Source of the DNA: Dokdonella fugitiva
Lineage (GTDB): Bacteria > Pseudomonadota > Gammaproteobacteria > Xanthomonadales > Rhodanobacteraceae
Direction: 5' to 3'
Length of the DNA stretch: 47,204 nt
NCBI RefSeq assembly: GCF_004342425.1
Contig: NZ_SLWQ01000006.1
Location: forward strand, 238,610-285,813
Shown here in pieces: positions 38,911 through 47,137 of this stretch. The notes beneath the pieces are model-generated. The model was not told the origin of the DNA. It was given only the letters and a program-made list of their open reading frames with translations, and made no database searches. Position 1 is the stretch's first letter. Each line of letters starts with the position of its first letter. Position numbers and translations under genes: made by a program.

Positions 38911-40623
38911 TCATTGCGTGCAGCCGCTCCACCAGCACGGATTCGCATCGATGAAGCCGAGCAGCGCCTGCTGCTTGGGCGTGTCCTGCGCATCGAGGTA
39001 TTCGACCGCACCCCAGCTGCCGAACTTGCCGTAACCGCTCGACGCCGTGAAGTTCATGAACAACTCGCCGCCGTGCTCGCGCCAGTCGACGAGGTGCTGC
39101 GCGTACGCGGCGCCCATGCGCGCGTCGCGATTGGCCGACGTGAACAACGCGGTGATCGCGTCGTTGTTTTCGACGCCGAGGATGCCGACGAGATGCTGGC
39201 CGCCTTCGTAGCTCACCAGACGCAGGCTGCGCGCGACGGCGGCGCCGTGGTGCGCATCGATCCAGCCACGCACGTCGGCCAGCGCACCTCCGGGAGGGCC
39301 GCCCGCGACCTGGCCCCCGTTCGTGAGCTCGGCGAACAATGTCGTCGTCGTCCAGCCCTGCACGGTCGCCGCGGTATCCGGGCCGTCGAGGTAGCCACCG
39401 AAGTACGGCGCGATCGCCACGGCATCGATGCCGTGCGCGCTGCACGGCGCACCCCCGCTCCACAGCGGGCAGTCGGCCGACTGCGTCTGCGTGTACGCGT
39501 TCGCGGCCTGGGCGCCGAGCACGCAGGTCACGCGCGAGGCTTCGCCGCCCCACGCGGCCTTCCACAGGTCGCACATCTGCGCGGTGCGTTCGCCGTGCCA
39601 GTTGAGACGCCGATCGAAGCCGGAGCCGACGTTGCCATACTCGGCCGTGCCCATCGCCTCGACGTACGCGCCCTGGCCGAACTGGCCGTTCCACACCTCG
39701 TTGGAGTACTCGACGTAGACGCGCAGGTCGCGTCGCAACAGCGCCTTCACGCGGAGGGCGAACTGCGTGATGTAGTCGTCCGTGGCGCGGTGCGGCACGT
39801 TGAACCACGGCTGCGCGTCGGTGCGATTGGCGAGCTCGACCATCATCTCGAGCGGCACGCCGTGCTCGGTCCAGCGCACGTCGTCGAGCATCGGGCGGTC
39901 GACGAAATCCTGCTGCGCGGAATTGTTGGTCTGCATCCAGTCCATGAAGCGCAGCACCTTGTTGCGTCGGACCAGCGACAGGAAATCCGGATGGAACAGC
40001 TGCGACGGACCCGAGTGCTCGTCGTAGCCGGGCATCCAGACGTGGATGTCGCGCGGCGGGTCCGCCGCGTCGATCGCATCGAAGCGCATCATCCAGCCGC
40101 CCGATCCCGCGTCGACGTCGAGCACGTCCCGTCCAGGCGTCGACAGCGCCGCGTTGCGATGCGCGGCGAAGAAGTAGCTGATCGTTCCGTGACCCTGGTA
40201 GGTGACGACGTAGCGGCCACTCGGATAGTGGCCCGGAAAGTCGCCGAAGAAGAACAGGGTCGCGACCGCGTTGTACGACGTACCCGCGCATCCCGGTCGG
40301 CTCGCCACCGGCGCGAGCGTGCGCAGGTAGCCGTTGGCATCGAGGTCGAGGCAGTCTTCCTCGCCGGTGTCGAACACGCCGCTGCCGGTGGTGTCCTGGG
40401 TGATCCAGGCGCGCGACTGCTTCATCGCGTCGACGAAGTTGTAGCTGGTCGAATAGTCGACCACGCCGTCGAGGTTCGCGCCGAGCGGCGAATCGTAATT
40501 GAGCGGATGCTCGAAGCCATTGCGGAACAGCGTGTCGAACGCGCGCGCCTCGCGCACGCCGGCGAACATCGCCAGCAGCGCCAGCACGACGTGCACGCCC
40601 CTTCCCTGCGTGATTGCCCGCAT
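38911..40623 (-). CDS. Secreted clan GH-A-like glycoside hydrolase candidate
   Basis: 570 residues with a signal peptide ending VREARA. Directly after it stands FDTLFRNGFEHP, resembling the terminal motif of other secreted proteins here. The body looks like a TIM-barrel hydrolase: VYVEYSNEVWNGQFGQ contains the Asn-Glu pair (Glu309) typical of clan GH-A acid/base residues, and VSYEGGQHL may carry the nucleophile Glu. Cys residues near the C-terminus suggest disulfides. ATG 40623 follows GGGGAGG. I cannot assign a substrate; an uncharacterised polysaccharide-acting family is likely. Confidence 0.65.
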   Translation of the reverse strand: MRAITQGRGVHVVLALLAMFAGVREARAFDTLFRNGFEHPLNYDSPLGANLDGVVDYSTSYNFVDAMKQSRAWITQDTTGSGVFDTGEEDCLDLDANGYLRTLAPVASRPGCAGTSYNAVATLFFFGDFPGHYPSGRYVVTYQGHGTISYFFAAHRNAALSTPGRDVLDVDAGSGGWMMRFDAIDAADPPRDIHVWMPGYDEHSGPSQLFHPDFLSLVRRNKVLRFMDWMQTNNSAQQDFVDRPMLDDVRWTEHGVPLEMMVELANRTDAQPWFNVPHRATDDYITQFALRVKALLRRDLRVYVEYSNEVWNGQFGQGAYVEAMGTAEYGNVGSGFDRRLNWHGERTAQMCDLWKAAWGGEASRVTCVLGAQAANAYTQTQSADCPLWSGGAPCSAHGIDAVAIAPYFGGYLDGPDTAATVQGWTTTTLFAELTNGGQVAGGPPGGALADVRGWIDAHHGAAVARSLRLVSYEGGQHLVGILGVENNDAITALFTSANRDARMGAAYAQHLVDWREHGGELFMNFTASSGYGKFGSWGAVEYLDAQDTPKQQALLGFIDANPCWWSGCTQ

Positions 40624-40685
40624 CGCGTCGCCTCCCCGGTTCGATCGTGCGGCGATCCTAGCCGCGCGCGCGGAGCGGGACTGTG

Positions 40686-41012
40686 AGCCAGCGCCGCATT
40701 GCAGGCGCAGGATCGTCTGCGCCTGACTGCCGCGATAGCCCACCGCGCTGCCGGCGTCGGCCGTGTCGCGGTTGCGCTCGAACGTGGAGCGGTCGATGCC
40801 GACGATCGCACCCGCGCCGTGCACCCACAACGCGCCCGGCTGGTCGGCGCCGTCGAGCGCGACGTTGTGCGAACGTGCTGTCGCACAGCAGCACCACGGC
40901 GTCGCCGCTGATCTCGACGGGCTCGCTGTTGCCGGTGTACGCGAGCCTGTCGACGACGACGCCGGGCGAATCGCCGGCGATGACGAAGCACGAGCCTCGA
41001 GCGCGTCACCGT
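40686..41012 (-). pseudogene. Decayed beta-helix protein fragment
   Basis: Reading the minus strand, CFVIAGDSPGVVVDRLAYTGN and VEISGDAVVLLCDSTF appear in one frame. After a shift near 40880, HNVALDGADQPGALWVHG, GAIVGIDRSTFERN and AGSAVGYRGSQAQTILRLQCG follow in another. These are beta-helix rung sequences like those of the secreted genes at 25902-28111. There is no start codon, signal peptide or C-terminal tail. It fills most of the gap between the hydrolase and amidohydrolase genes. Confidence 0.5.
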
Positions 41013-41045
41013 CGACGGCGCGACCTCGGGACGCCGCGCGCGATT

Positions 41046-41101
41046 CCCCTCACCCGCCGCGCTGCGCGCGTCGGCCTCTCCCGCGAGCGGGAGAGGCGAA
41101 C
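41046..41101. repeat. SPLPLAGE-type dispersed repeat
   Basis: CCTCTCCCGC (41075-41084) and GCGGGAGAGG (41087-41096) form a perfect 10-bp hairpin next to CCCCTCACCCGCCGCGCTGC. Read on the minus strand it encodes SPLPLAGEADARSAAGEG, the well-known signature of this widespread repeat. It lies downstream of the amidohydrolase stop. Confidence 0.7.
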
Positions 41102-41173
41102 ACCGGTGCGCCGCTTCGCCCGCGCGAACCACTTCGTCGCGAACCCCTTCGTCGCGAACGGCTTCGTCGCGCG

Positions 41174-43216
41174 CTACTTCGCCGCGGGCGGCGGCGGCGC
41201 CGGCAACGTCACCTTCGGCGCAGGCACGAACGGCACGATGCCGAACTTCGGATACGCCTCGGACGGGTAGTAGAACGTGCCGTCCTTGACCACCATCGCG
41301 ATCTTCTTGATCGCCTTGAGGTCCTTGGTCGGATCGCCCGGCACGAGGAAGAAATCGGCGAGCTTGCCCTTCGCGATCGAGCCCGTGCGCTGGTCGCGGC
41401 CGAGGTAGCGTGCACTGTCGAGCGTCGCGCGCTTGAGGATCTCGGGCGCAGTCATGCCGGCCTTCTGGTACAGCTCGAGCTCGCGGTGGTAGGTGAACGA
41501 ACCGCCCGTGTCGGTGCCGAACACGATGAACACGCCGCGATCGTGCAGTCGGCGCACGACGTCGATGAGCTTGTCGAACGCGCCGCGATAGGCCGCGTCG
41601 TCGCCCGGCGCCGAGGTGTCCGCGAGCTGCTTCATCGCGTCGCGGCGGGCGCCGACCGGGAGGTGGTCGAGGTAGTCGACCGCCCCCGGCGGCACCTGGC
41701 CGTCGCGGTTGAGCAGCAGCATTTCGTGGATGCCGAGGGTCGGGTCGATCGCCTTCTTGCCTTTCACCATGAGGTCGATCGTGTGCTGGACCTTCGCGCT
41801 GTCGAGGTCGAGCGCCGGCAGGCGCTTGAGCGCGGTCAGGCGGAACAGCGTGCGCGTATCCTCGCCGGGGCCGATGACCCAACCGAGCGCGAACTGGTTG
41901 ATGTGCGTGGTCTCGTCGTAGCCGGCCTCGATCATCTGGTCCACCGTCGCGAACGCGGGCACGTGGCCGGTCACGCGCATGCCGAGCTTGTGCGCCTCGG
42001 CGACGATCGCCGGCACCCACGCCGGGTTCATGCTGTTGTAGACCTTGATCTGCCAGTAGCCGCGCGCGCCGTACCAGCGTACCGCGTCGATCGCCTTGTC
42101 CTGGCTGTCGACGACGAAGCCGTTGTTCGCGCTGAACGGGCTCTTGCCCTCGATGAAGCCCGAGCGCACGACGTGCGGGCCGGCCGTCTCGCCCTTCTCG
42201 ATGCGCTGCACGAGCGCGTCGAGCACGGCGTTGTCGTTGCCCATGTCGCGCACGGTCGTGATGCCCGCGAGCAGGTTCAGCAAGGCACTGTTCTGGCCGA
42301 GGTGCGCATGCATCTCGAACATGCCGGCGACGAGCGTGCCGCCGGCGCCGTCGATCGTGACCTCGCCCGGTGTCGCCGGGCTGTCGAGCGGCTCGATCGC
42401 GGCGATCTCGCGCCCGTTGACGAGCACCGCCACCGGCTCGCCGAGCGCGCCCGTGACGGGATCGAACACGCGCACGTTGCGGATGCGCACCGGCGCGCCG
42501 TACGCATGCGCGATCTCGCGCTGGATCGTCGCGTAGCGTTCGGTGGTCCAGTCCGCGGCGAGCTTGCGCAGGCGCACTTCCTCCGCCTCGTAGCCTTCGC
42601 GCACTAGGATGAACGACGGTGACACCGCGGCGAACAGGCGATCGTTCGCATCGAGCAGCATCGTCTCGGGCTGCGTGTCGATGCCGGAGAGATCGTAACG
42701 CGTGACCTGCAGCTTGCCCCCCGCACCGTCGACGTCGATGGTGGCGCCCTTCTCGAGCCGCAACGTGCCGCCCGGCAATGCGGGCATGCCGAGATCCGGC
42801 CGCTTCAGCAACGCGCGCGCATACACTTCGTCCGACCATGGGCTCGCGCTCTGCGCGACGTAGACCGCCGGCGCGTCGACCCTGGCCGTGCCCTTGCCGG
42901 TCGAATCGACCCAGCTCGCGTCGGCGCCGCTGCGTTCGAAGGTCTCGTCGACCTTGCTGCCGAACGTGGTCGTGCCCTTGATCGTCCATGCCCGCGGCAA
43001 GCCGCTTTCGTCCAGGGTGAGCGTTTCCACGATCGTCGGGCCGCGGCCGTTGTTCTTGATGTCGTAGTCGACCGTGCTGGTGTCGCCCTCGGTCGTCACG
43101 AACACGTGGCCGACGTTCTTGCCGCCGAAGATCGCCGTGTAGCGCGCGCCGTCGGCGGCGATGGCGGCGAGTGGCGCGAGCGCGCAGAGGACGGCGAAGG
43201 CGAGGCGGTGTTTCAT
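41174..43216 (-). CDS. Secreted amidohydrolase
   Basis: 680 residues with a signal peptide (MKHRLAFAVLCALAPLAAIA). The N-terminal 250 residues are an unassigned beta-rich domain; the amidohydrolase barrel follows. Metal and catalytic residues are visible: HAH in MFEMHAHLG, Lys in QIKVYNS, His in RVTGHVPA and THINQ, and Asp in FGTDTGG. GKLADFFLVPGDP closes the beta-sandwich. It probably cleaves a peptide or lactam-like amide in the periplasm. GGAG precedes ATG 43216. The C-terminus is Pro/Ala-rich. Confidence 0.85.
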   Translation of the reverse strand: MKHRLAFAVLCALAPLAAIAADGARYTAIFGGKNVGHVFVTTEGDTSTVDYDIKNNGRGPTIVETLTLDESGLPRAWTIKGTTTFGSKVDETFERSGADASWVDSTGKGTARVDAPAVYVAQSASPWSDEVYARALLKRPDLGMPALPGGTLRLEKGATIDVDGAGGKLQVTRYDLSGIDTQPETMLLDANDRLFAAVSPSFILVREGYEAEEVRLRKLAADWTTERYATIQREIAHAYGAPVRIRNVRVFDPVTGALGEPVAVLVNGREIAAIEPLDSPATPGEVTIDGAGGTLVAGMFEMHAHLGQNSALLNLLAGITTVRDMGNDNAVLDALVQRIEKGETAGPHVVRSGFIEGKSPFSANNGFVVDSQDKAIDAVRWYGARGYWQIKVYNSMNPAWVPAIVAEAHKLGMRVTGHVPAFATVDQMIEAGYDETTHINQFALGWVIGPGEDTRTLFRLTALKRLPALDLDSAKVQHTIDLMVKGKKAIDPTLGIHEMLLLNRDGQVPPGAVDYLDHLPVGARRDAMKQLADTSAPGDDAAYRGAFDKLIDVVRRLHDRGVFIVFGTDTGGSFTYHRELELYQKAGMTAPEILKRATLDSARYLGRDQRTGSIAKGKLADFFLVPGDPTKDLKAIKKIAMVVKDGTFYYPSEAYPKFGIVPFVPAPKVTLPAPPPPAAK

Positions 43217-43455
43217 GACGGGGCTCCGGCGCGGGTGAGGTGCGGCATTCTGACCGACCGGGCGTGCGACCACTAGCGACGTCGCTCAACGGCCTTTCGC
43301 CACGAAGCGAGGTGGCCGGCGCCGTGCAGGAGCGCACCCCTGTGCGCGACCATCGCGCCGCGGTGCATCGCGACGCCGCGGTCTCACCCATGGTCATCGA
43401 ATCCATGCCCATGCGCGGGCTTGCAATCGCCGGGCGCGGTTCGCATGCTGCATCC

Positions 43456-43794
43456 ATGATCGAGCGCCTTTTCGTCTACGGAACCCTCGCGCCGGGCAAG
43501 CCGAACGCGCACGTGCTCGCCGGCGTGCGCGGCACCTGGGAGCCCGCGAGCGTGAACGGTCGCCTGCTCGCGGAAGGCTGGGGCGCGGCGCTCGGCTTTC
43601 CCGGCATCGTGCTCGACGACCATGGCGAACCCGTGCGCGGCCTCGTCTTCAGTTCGGAGGAACTCGCTGCGCACTGGGAACGCCTCGACGCATTCGAGGG
43701 CAAAGGTTACGAACGCGTGCCAACGACCGCGCGGCTCGACGACGGCTCGCCCGTCGAAGCGTACATCTATCGCCTGCGCGAGCTGCCCGCGTGA
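43456..43794 (+). CDS. Gamma-glutamylcyclotransferase family protein
   Basis: 112 residues of the GGCT/AIG2-like fold. RLFVYGTLAPGKPNAHVL carries the substrate loop, and Glu81 in FEGKGYERV is the expected catalytic acid. GLVFSSEE and VEAYIYR are family strands. Such proteins convert gamma-glutamyl amino compounds to 5-oxoproline. The start at 43456 fits the family; the upstream extension to 43240 has no similarity. The gene is divergent from the amidohydrolase. Confidence 0.85.
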   Translation: MIERLFVYGTLAPGKPNAHVLAGVRGTWEPASVNGRLLAEGWGAALGFPGIVLDDHGEPVRGLVFSSEELAAHWERLDAFEGKGYERVPTTARLDDGSPVEAYIYRLRELPA

Positions 43795-43840
43795 CCGCGG
43801 GGGTTGCAGCGTTCCCCTGCCGCACGACCGGGATCGACGA

Positions 43841-43970
43841 TCAGTTGAAGCCGTTCGCGAAGATGGCGTCGCCGGTCTCGATCGCGCCCGCATCGCACGT
43901 ATGCGCCGTTCGGGCGTGGCATTCCGCCTGCTCGCTGCCCGCGCCGAGACGGCGCCGTCGGCTACAACCT
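43841..43970 (-). pseudogene. 3' remnant of choice-of-anchor Q type secreted protein
   Basis: On the minus strand the final codons read CDAGAIETGDAIFANGFN then stop. CDxGAIE is the end block of choice-of-anchor Q beta-helix proteins, and IFANGFN matches the tail motif of other secreted genes here. Just upstream, another frame reads GGMPRPNGA, which normally directly precedes CDAGAIE, so a frameshift lies near 43895. No further coding is recognisable up to the gene at 44229. It occupies part of the 434-base gap 43795-44228. Confidence 0.6.
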
Positions 43971-44228
43971 GACTGGTCATCCCCCTCTCGCACCCTTGCC
44001 GGCTTTCCCCGGGGAACCTTCAGGACCCTCGATGGGTATACTGATGGTGCCCACGCGACATCCAGGGACACTTCCAGGCGACTGCAACTTCTTCCTGGTG
44101 CAATCGCCGCGATGCAATCGGGTAGCGCGAGTGCCAGCGATGCTGTCACGGGCTCGATCACGGCGGCTGCACGCAGATTTCCGACCTTTCGTGCGGCAGC
44201 GGCGCTGGGGTCGCACCGCTCAGGAACC

Positions 44229-44591
44229 ATGAACATGCGAACGATGTTTTCCGCCATCCCGCTGCTTGCCTTGTCCGTATCGTTCCCTGCGCATGCGTCG
44301 GGCCTGTTCGCGGTGTCGGCCGAGCTGTCGCACCAGGGCAAAGCATTTGCTGCACCGTCGGCCGTGGTGCGGGAAGGCGAACCCGCGTCCGTGGAGGCGT
44401 CCGGCGCGGATCCGTACAGGCTTGGATTCACCGTCAGGGAATTGGCCGCGAACGAGATCGAAGTCGTTGCGACGGTGGACTCACCGCACGGGATGATGGC
44501 GCCGACGGTCGTCGTCAGGCCGGGGGTGCCAGCCAGCATCGATGTCGGCGACATCGGGCTGAAACTGACGGTCAAGCGGAGCGGCGACTGA
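44229..44591 (+). CDS. Small secreted protein, unknown
   Basis: 120 residues with a signal peptide (MNMRTMFSAIPLLALSVSFPAHA). The mature part (about 97 residues) looks all-beta: FAVSAELSHQGKAFAAPSAVV, FTVRELAANEIEVVATVDS and GDIGLKLTVKRSGD. AGGAA stands just before ATG 44229. I do not recognise the family; it resembles small periplasmic beta-sandwich proteins. It lies between a gene remnant and the dead integrase. Confidence 0.65.
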   Translation: MNMRTMFSAIPLLALSVSFPAHASGLFAVSAELSHQGKAFAAPSAVVREGEPASVEASGADPYRLGFTVRELAANEIEVVATVDSPHGMMAPTVVVRPGVPASIDVGDIGLKLTVKRSGD

Positions 44592-44747
44592 CGGTTCGTC
44601 CAAGGTAACGACGGATGCGTGGAGTGGCCGGACACCTCGATCGAGCGGCCGCTGACGTGCCGGGTGTTTCTTCGACACGCGCGCCCCACGCATCCGTTCG
44701 AAGACGAGTGCCGTCGCCCGTGGCGAACCCGCTGCGCACCCTGCGAA

Positions 44748-45685
44748 TCAATCCAGGGGGCTGACGACGCCTCGCCCGCCCCGATTCAACACGTGGGTAT
44801 AGATCTGCGTCGTCGACACGTCCTTGTGGCCGAGCAGTTCCTGGATCGTGCGCCGACCGTAGCCGGCTTCGAGCAGATGCGTCGCGAAGCTGTGGCGGAG
44901 CTCATGCGCACTCAGCGGTTTGGCGATCGCGGCAGCCCGACGCGCGCGCGCGAGCGCACGGGCGAGGACGGCATCGTCGACGTGATGACGCCGCTCGGCG
45001 CCGTCGAGCGGATCGCGCGACCGCTGCGTCGCCGCAAACACGAACTGCCAACCAGGCTCGCGCGCCGCGCCCGGATATTGCGCATTAACGCGTGCGGAAG
45101 GCGCGTCGCGCCGAAGCCGGCGGCGAGATCCACCGCGTGCAGCCGCAACGACCGCTCGATCTCCCGCTGCAGCGGCTCGACCAACGAACGCGGCAGCATC
45201 GTGCGGCGATCCTTGCCGCCTTTACCGTCGCGCACGAGGATTTCGTTGCGGGCGAAATCGACGTCCTTCACGCGCAGGCGCAGGCATTCCATCAGGCGCA
45301 TGCCGGCGCCGTACAGCAGGCTCGCCATCAACCAGGTCCTGCCTTCCATTACTGCGAGCAGCCGCACCACCTCGTCTTTCGCCAGCACCATCGGCAGGCG
45401 ACGCGGACGCTTCGCGCGAACCACGTTGCTCAACCACGGAAGATCGAGGCGCAGCACCTCGCGATACAGGAACAGGATCGCCGACAGTGCCTGATTCTGC
45501 GTCCCCGCCGCAACGCCGCCGTCCTTCGCGAGTGCACCCAGGAACGCCTACACCGCCGTCGCGCCGAGGTCGCGCGGATGCCGCTTGCCGTTGGCAAGGA
45601 TGAACCGCCGAATCCATCCCACGTAAGCCTGCTCGGTGCGCAAGCTGTAGTGCTTGAGCCGGATCCTGCGCCGAACTTCGTCCAT
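44748..45685 (-). pseudogene. intI: Integron integrase, inactivated
   Basis: A tyrosine recombinase of the integron integrase type. The N-terminus reads MDEVRRRIRLKHYSLRTEQA. The C-terminus carries [35 protein letters not shown] (Arg, His and Tyr catalytic residues present), ending GVVSPLD as in IntI. The IntI-specific block [19 protein letters not shown] is present but split. Two lesions are seen: an in-frame TAG at 45548-45550 (AV*AFLGALA, probably GAG to TAG) and a one-base deletion at 45078-45079 (ATGCGCAA-TATCCG) that shifts the frame after ALMR. Repairing both gives about 312 residues, close to family length. Confidence 0.88.
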
Positions 45686-45912
45686 CAGGCGAGGCGCGCG
45701 CGCTGGCACCGCCACCCGTTACGCCCTCGTTTCCGGATGCGTAATCCATTACGCCCTCGCGCCAGGGATGTTGCGACGGAGTGTGATCGCCCTGGACGGC
45801 AGGCGCGACCGCGCAAGTTACTGACATTGTGTAAGAATACGGGTTGACGCTGTATCCGCACACGCGCAGGATGCCGTGCAACGCCCCGCTTTCGGGGTCT
45901 ATTTGTAGTTAG
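45686..45912. other. attI: Probable attI / intI upstream region, disrupted
   Basis: The 227 bases upstream of intI hold no gene. GCGTAAT (45739-45745) and ATTACGC (45748-45754) form an inverted repeat, and TTACGCCCTCG is repeated at 45719 and 45749. The minus strand shows a possible intI -10 (TATTCT, 45834-45839). G45908 plus TTAG, followed after the IS by GC at 47092-47093, reconstructs GTTAGGC, the integron core consensus GTTRRRY, 223 bp from the intI start. The attI identity is inferred. Confidence 0.55.
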
Positions 45913-47087
45913 GGAAGGTCTGAACAAGTCTGCGCACGGATAGTATACTTCTGCTCAACGTCGAGCCAGGGTCGTGCGATGAATCAGATGAGCTTCGGGG
46001 ATGCGGAATACAGCGGCAAGAAGAAGCGCACGCGGCGCGAACAGTTTCTGGCCGAGATGGAGCAAGTCGTTCCCTGGGGCTCGTTGTTGGCGCTGATCGA
46101 GCCGTTCTATCCGGTGGCAGGCCGCGGCCGGCATCCGTATCCAATCGCGACGATGCTGCGCGTGCACCTGATGCAGAACTGGTTCGGGTTGAGCGATCCG
46201 GCGATGGAAGAAGCGTTGTACGAGATCACGTCGATGCGGCAGTTTGCGCGGCTGACCTTGACGCAGGCGATTCCGGACGAGACGACGATCCTGAACTTTC
46301 GCCGGTTGCTGGAGCAGAACGAGCTGGCGCCGGAGATTCTGGCGCGGGTGAACAAGTACCTGGGCCGGAAAGGCTTGCTGCTCAAGCGTGGCAGCATCGT
46401 GGACGCGACGATCATTGCGGCACCGAGTTCGACCAAGAATGCCGAGGGCGAGCGCGACCCGGAGATGCATCAGACCAAGAAGGGCAACCAGTGGCACTTT
46501 GGCATGAAGGCGCACATTGGGGCCGATGCAGAGTCGGGATTGGTGCATACCGTGGTGACGACTGCGGCGAACGAAGCGGACGTGGCGGTCGTCGATGAAC
46601 TGCTGCACGGCAAGGAAGAAGTCGCGTACGCCGATGCCGGCTACACCGGAGCGGACAAGCGTGTCGAGCGCAAGAACCTGCGTTGGGAAATTGCCGCCAA
46701 GCGCGGAAAGATCCAGGCCATGCCGGAAGGCCAGGCCAAACGCACCGCAGAGAAGATCGAGAAGCGCAAGGCGAGTATTCGTGCCAAGGTCGAGCACCCG
46801 TTTCGGGTGATCAAGCGCCAATTCGGCTTGGTCAAGGTGCGGTTCCGTGGGTTGGCGAAGAACACCGCACACATCATCACCCTGTTCGCGCTGTCGAATT
46901 TGTGGATGGCGCGGCGAAGGCTATTGGCGATGACAGGGTCATTGCGTCCGCAGTTCGCAAAATGAGGCAAGAAAAGGAACGCGAACGGCGAGAAACCGAA
47001 CTATTTCGGTGGTCGAGTGCATTCCGTCGGCCCGCCACCACGATCCGCTCTCAGTGATGGCGTGCGAGTGACTTGATCAGACCTTCC
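45913..47087 (+). mobile_element. Complete IS5-family insertion sequence
   Basis: 1175 bp. The terminal inverted repeats are GGAAGGTCTGAACAAGTC at 45913-45930 and its 17/18-matching complement at 47070-47087. A four-base duplication, TTAG, flanks both sides (45909-45912 and 47088-47091) and fits the YTAR target of IS5 elements. The single transposase gene is intact. The composition is lower in GC than the flanks, consistent with recent arrival. Confidence 0.92.
45979..46965 (+). CDS. IS5 family transposase
   Basis: 328 residues, similar throughout to the E. coli IS5 transposase (EPFYPVAGRGRHPYPIATML, PSSTKNAEGERDPEMHQTKK, GNQWHFGMKAHIGADAESG). The DDE triad is Asp142 (VDATII), Asp219 (ADAGYTG) and Glu272 (VEHPFRVIK). 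No frameshift is visible, so it is probably active. Confidence 0.93.
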   Translation: MNQMSFGDAEYSGKKKRTRREQFLAEMEQVVPWGSLLALIEPFYPVAGRGRHPYPIATMLRVHLMQNWFGLSDPAMEEALYEITSMRQFARLTLTQAIPDETTILNFRRLLEQNELAPEILARVNKYLGRKGLLLKRGSIVDATIIAAPSSTKNAEGERDPEMHQTKKGNQWHFGMKAHIGADAESGLVHTVVTTAANEADVAVVDELLHGKEEVAYADAGYTGADKRVERKNLRWEIAAKRGKIQAMPEGQAKRTAEKIEKRKASIRAKVEHPFRVIKRQFGLVKVRFRGLAKNTAHIITLFALSNLWMARRRLLAMTGSLRPQFAK

Positions 47088-47137
47088 TTAGGCCGCAATA
47101 TGTCACACCTGTAATGACCCAGCGGTTTCTGCTCAGG

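Noticed and set aside
41001..41040. Plus-strand LERVTVDGATSG-like reading near 41000
   Set aside because: Very short, with no continuation in either direction; likely chance on the strand opposite the beta-helix debris.
40422..43457. 1011-codon minus-strand frame in a different frame of the amidohydrolase
   Set aside because: Arg-rich shadow; the real amidohydrolase frame (41174-43216) has the catalytic His/Asp residues and signal peptide.
43969..44689. 5' part of a 282-codon minus-strand frame that ends in CDAGAIETGDAIFANGFN
   Set aside because: Only its last codons resemble a real family. The rest lies antisense to the small secreted gene and has no motifs, so only the 3' remnant was kept.
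45719..45759. TTACGCCCTCG direct repeat as a CRISPR or attC array
   Set aside because: Only two copies, with no regular spacers and no RYYYAAC/GTTRRRY pairing; treated as part of the intI upstream region.
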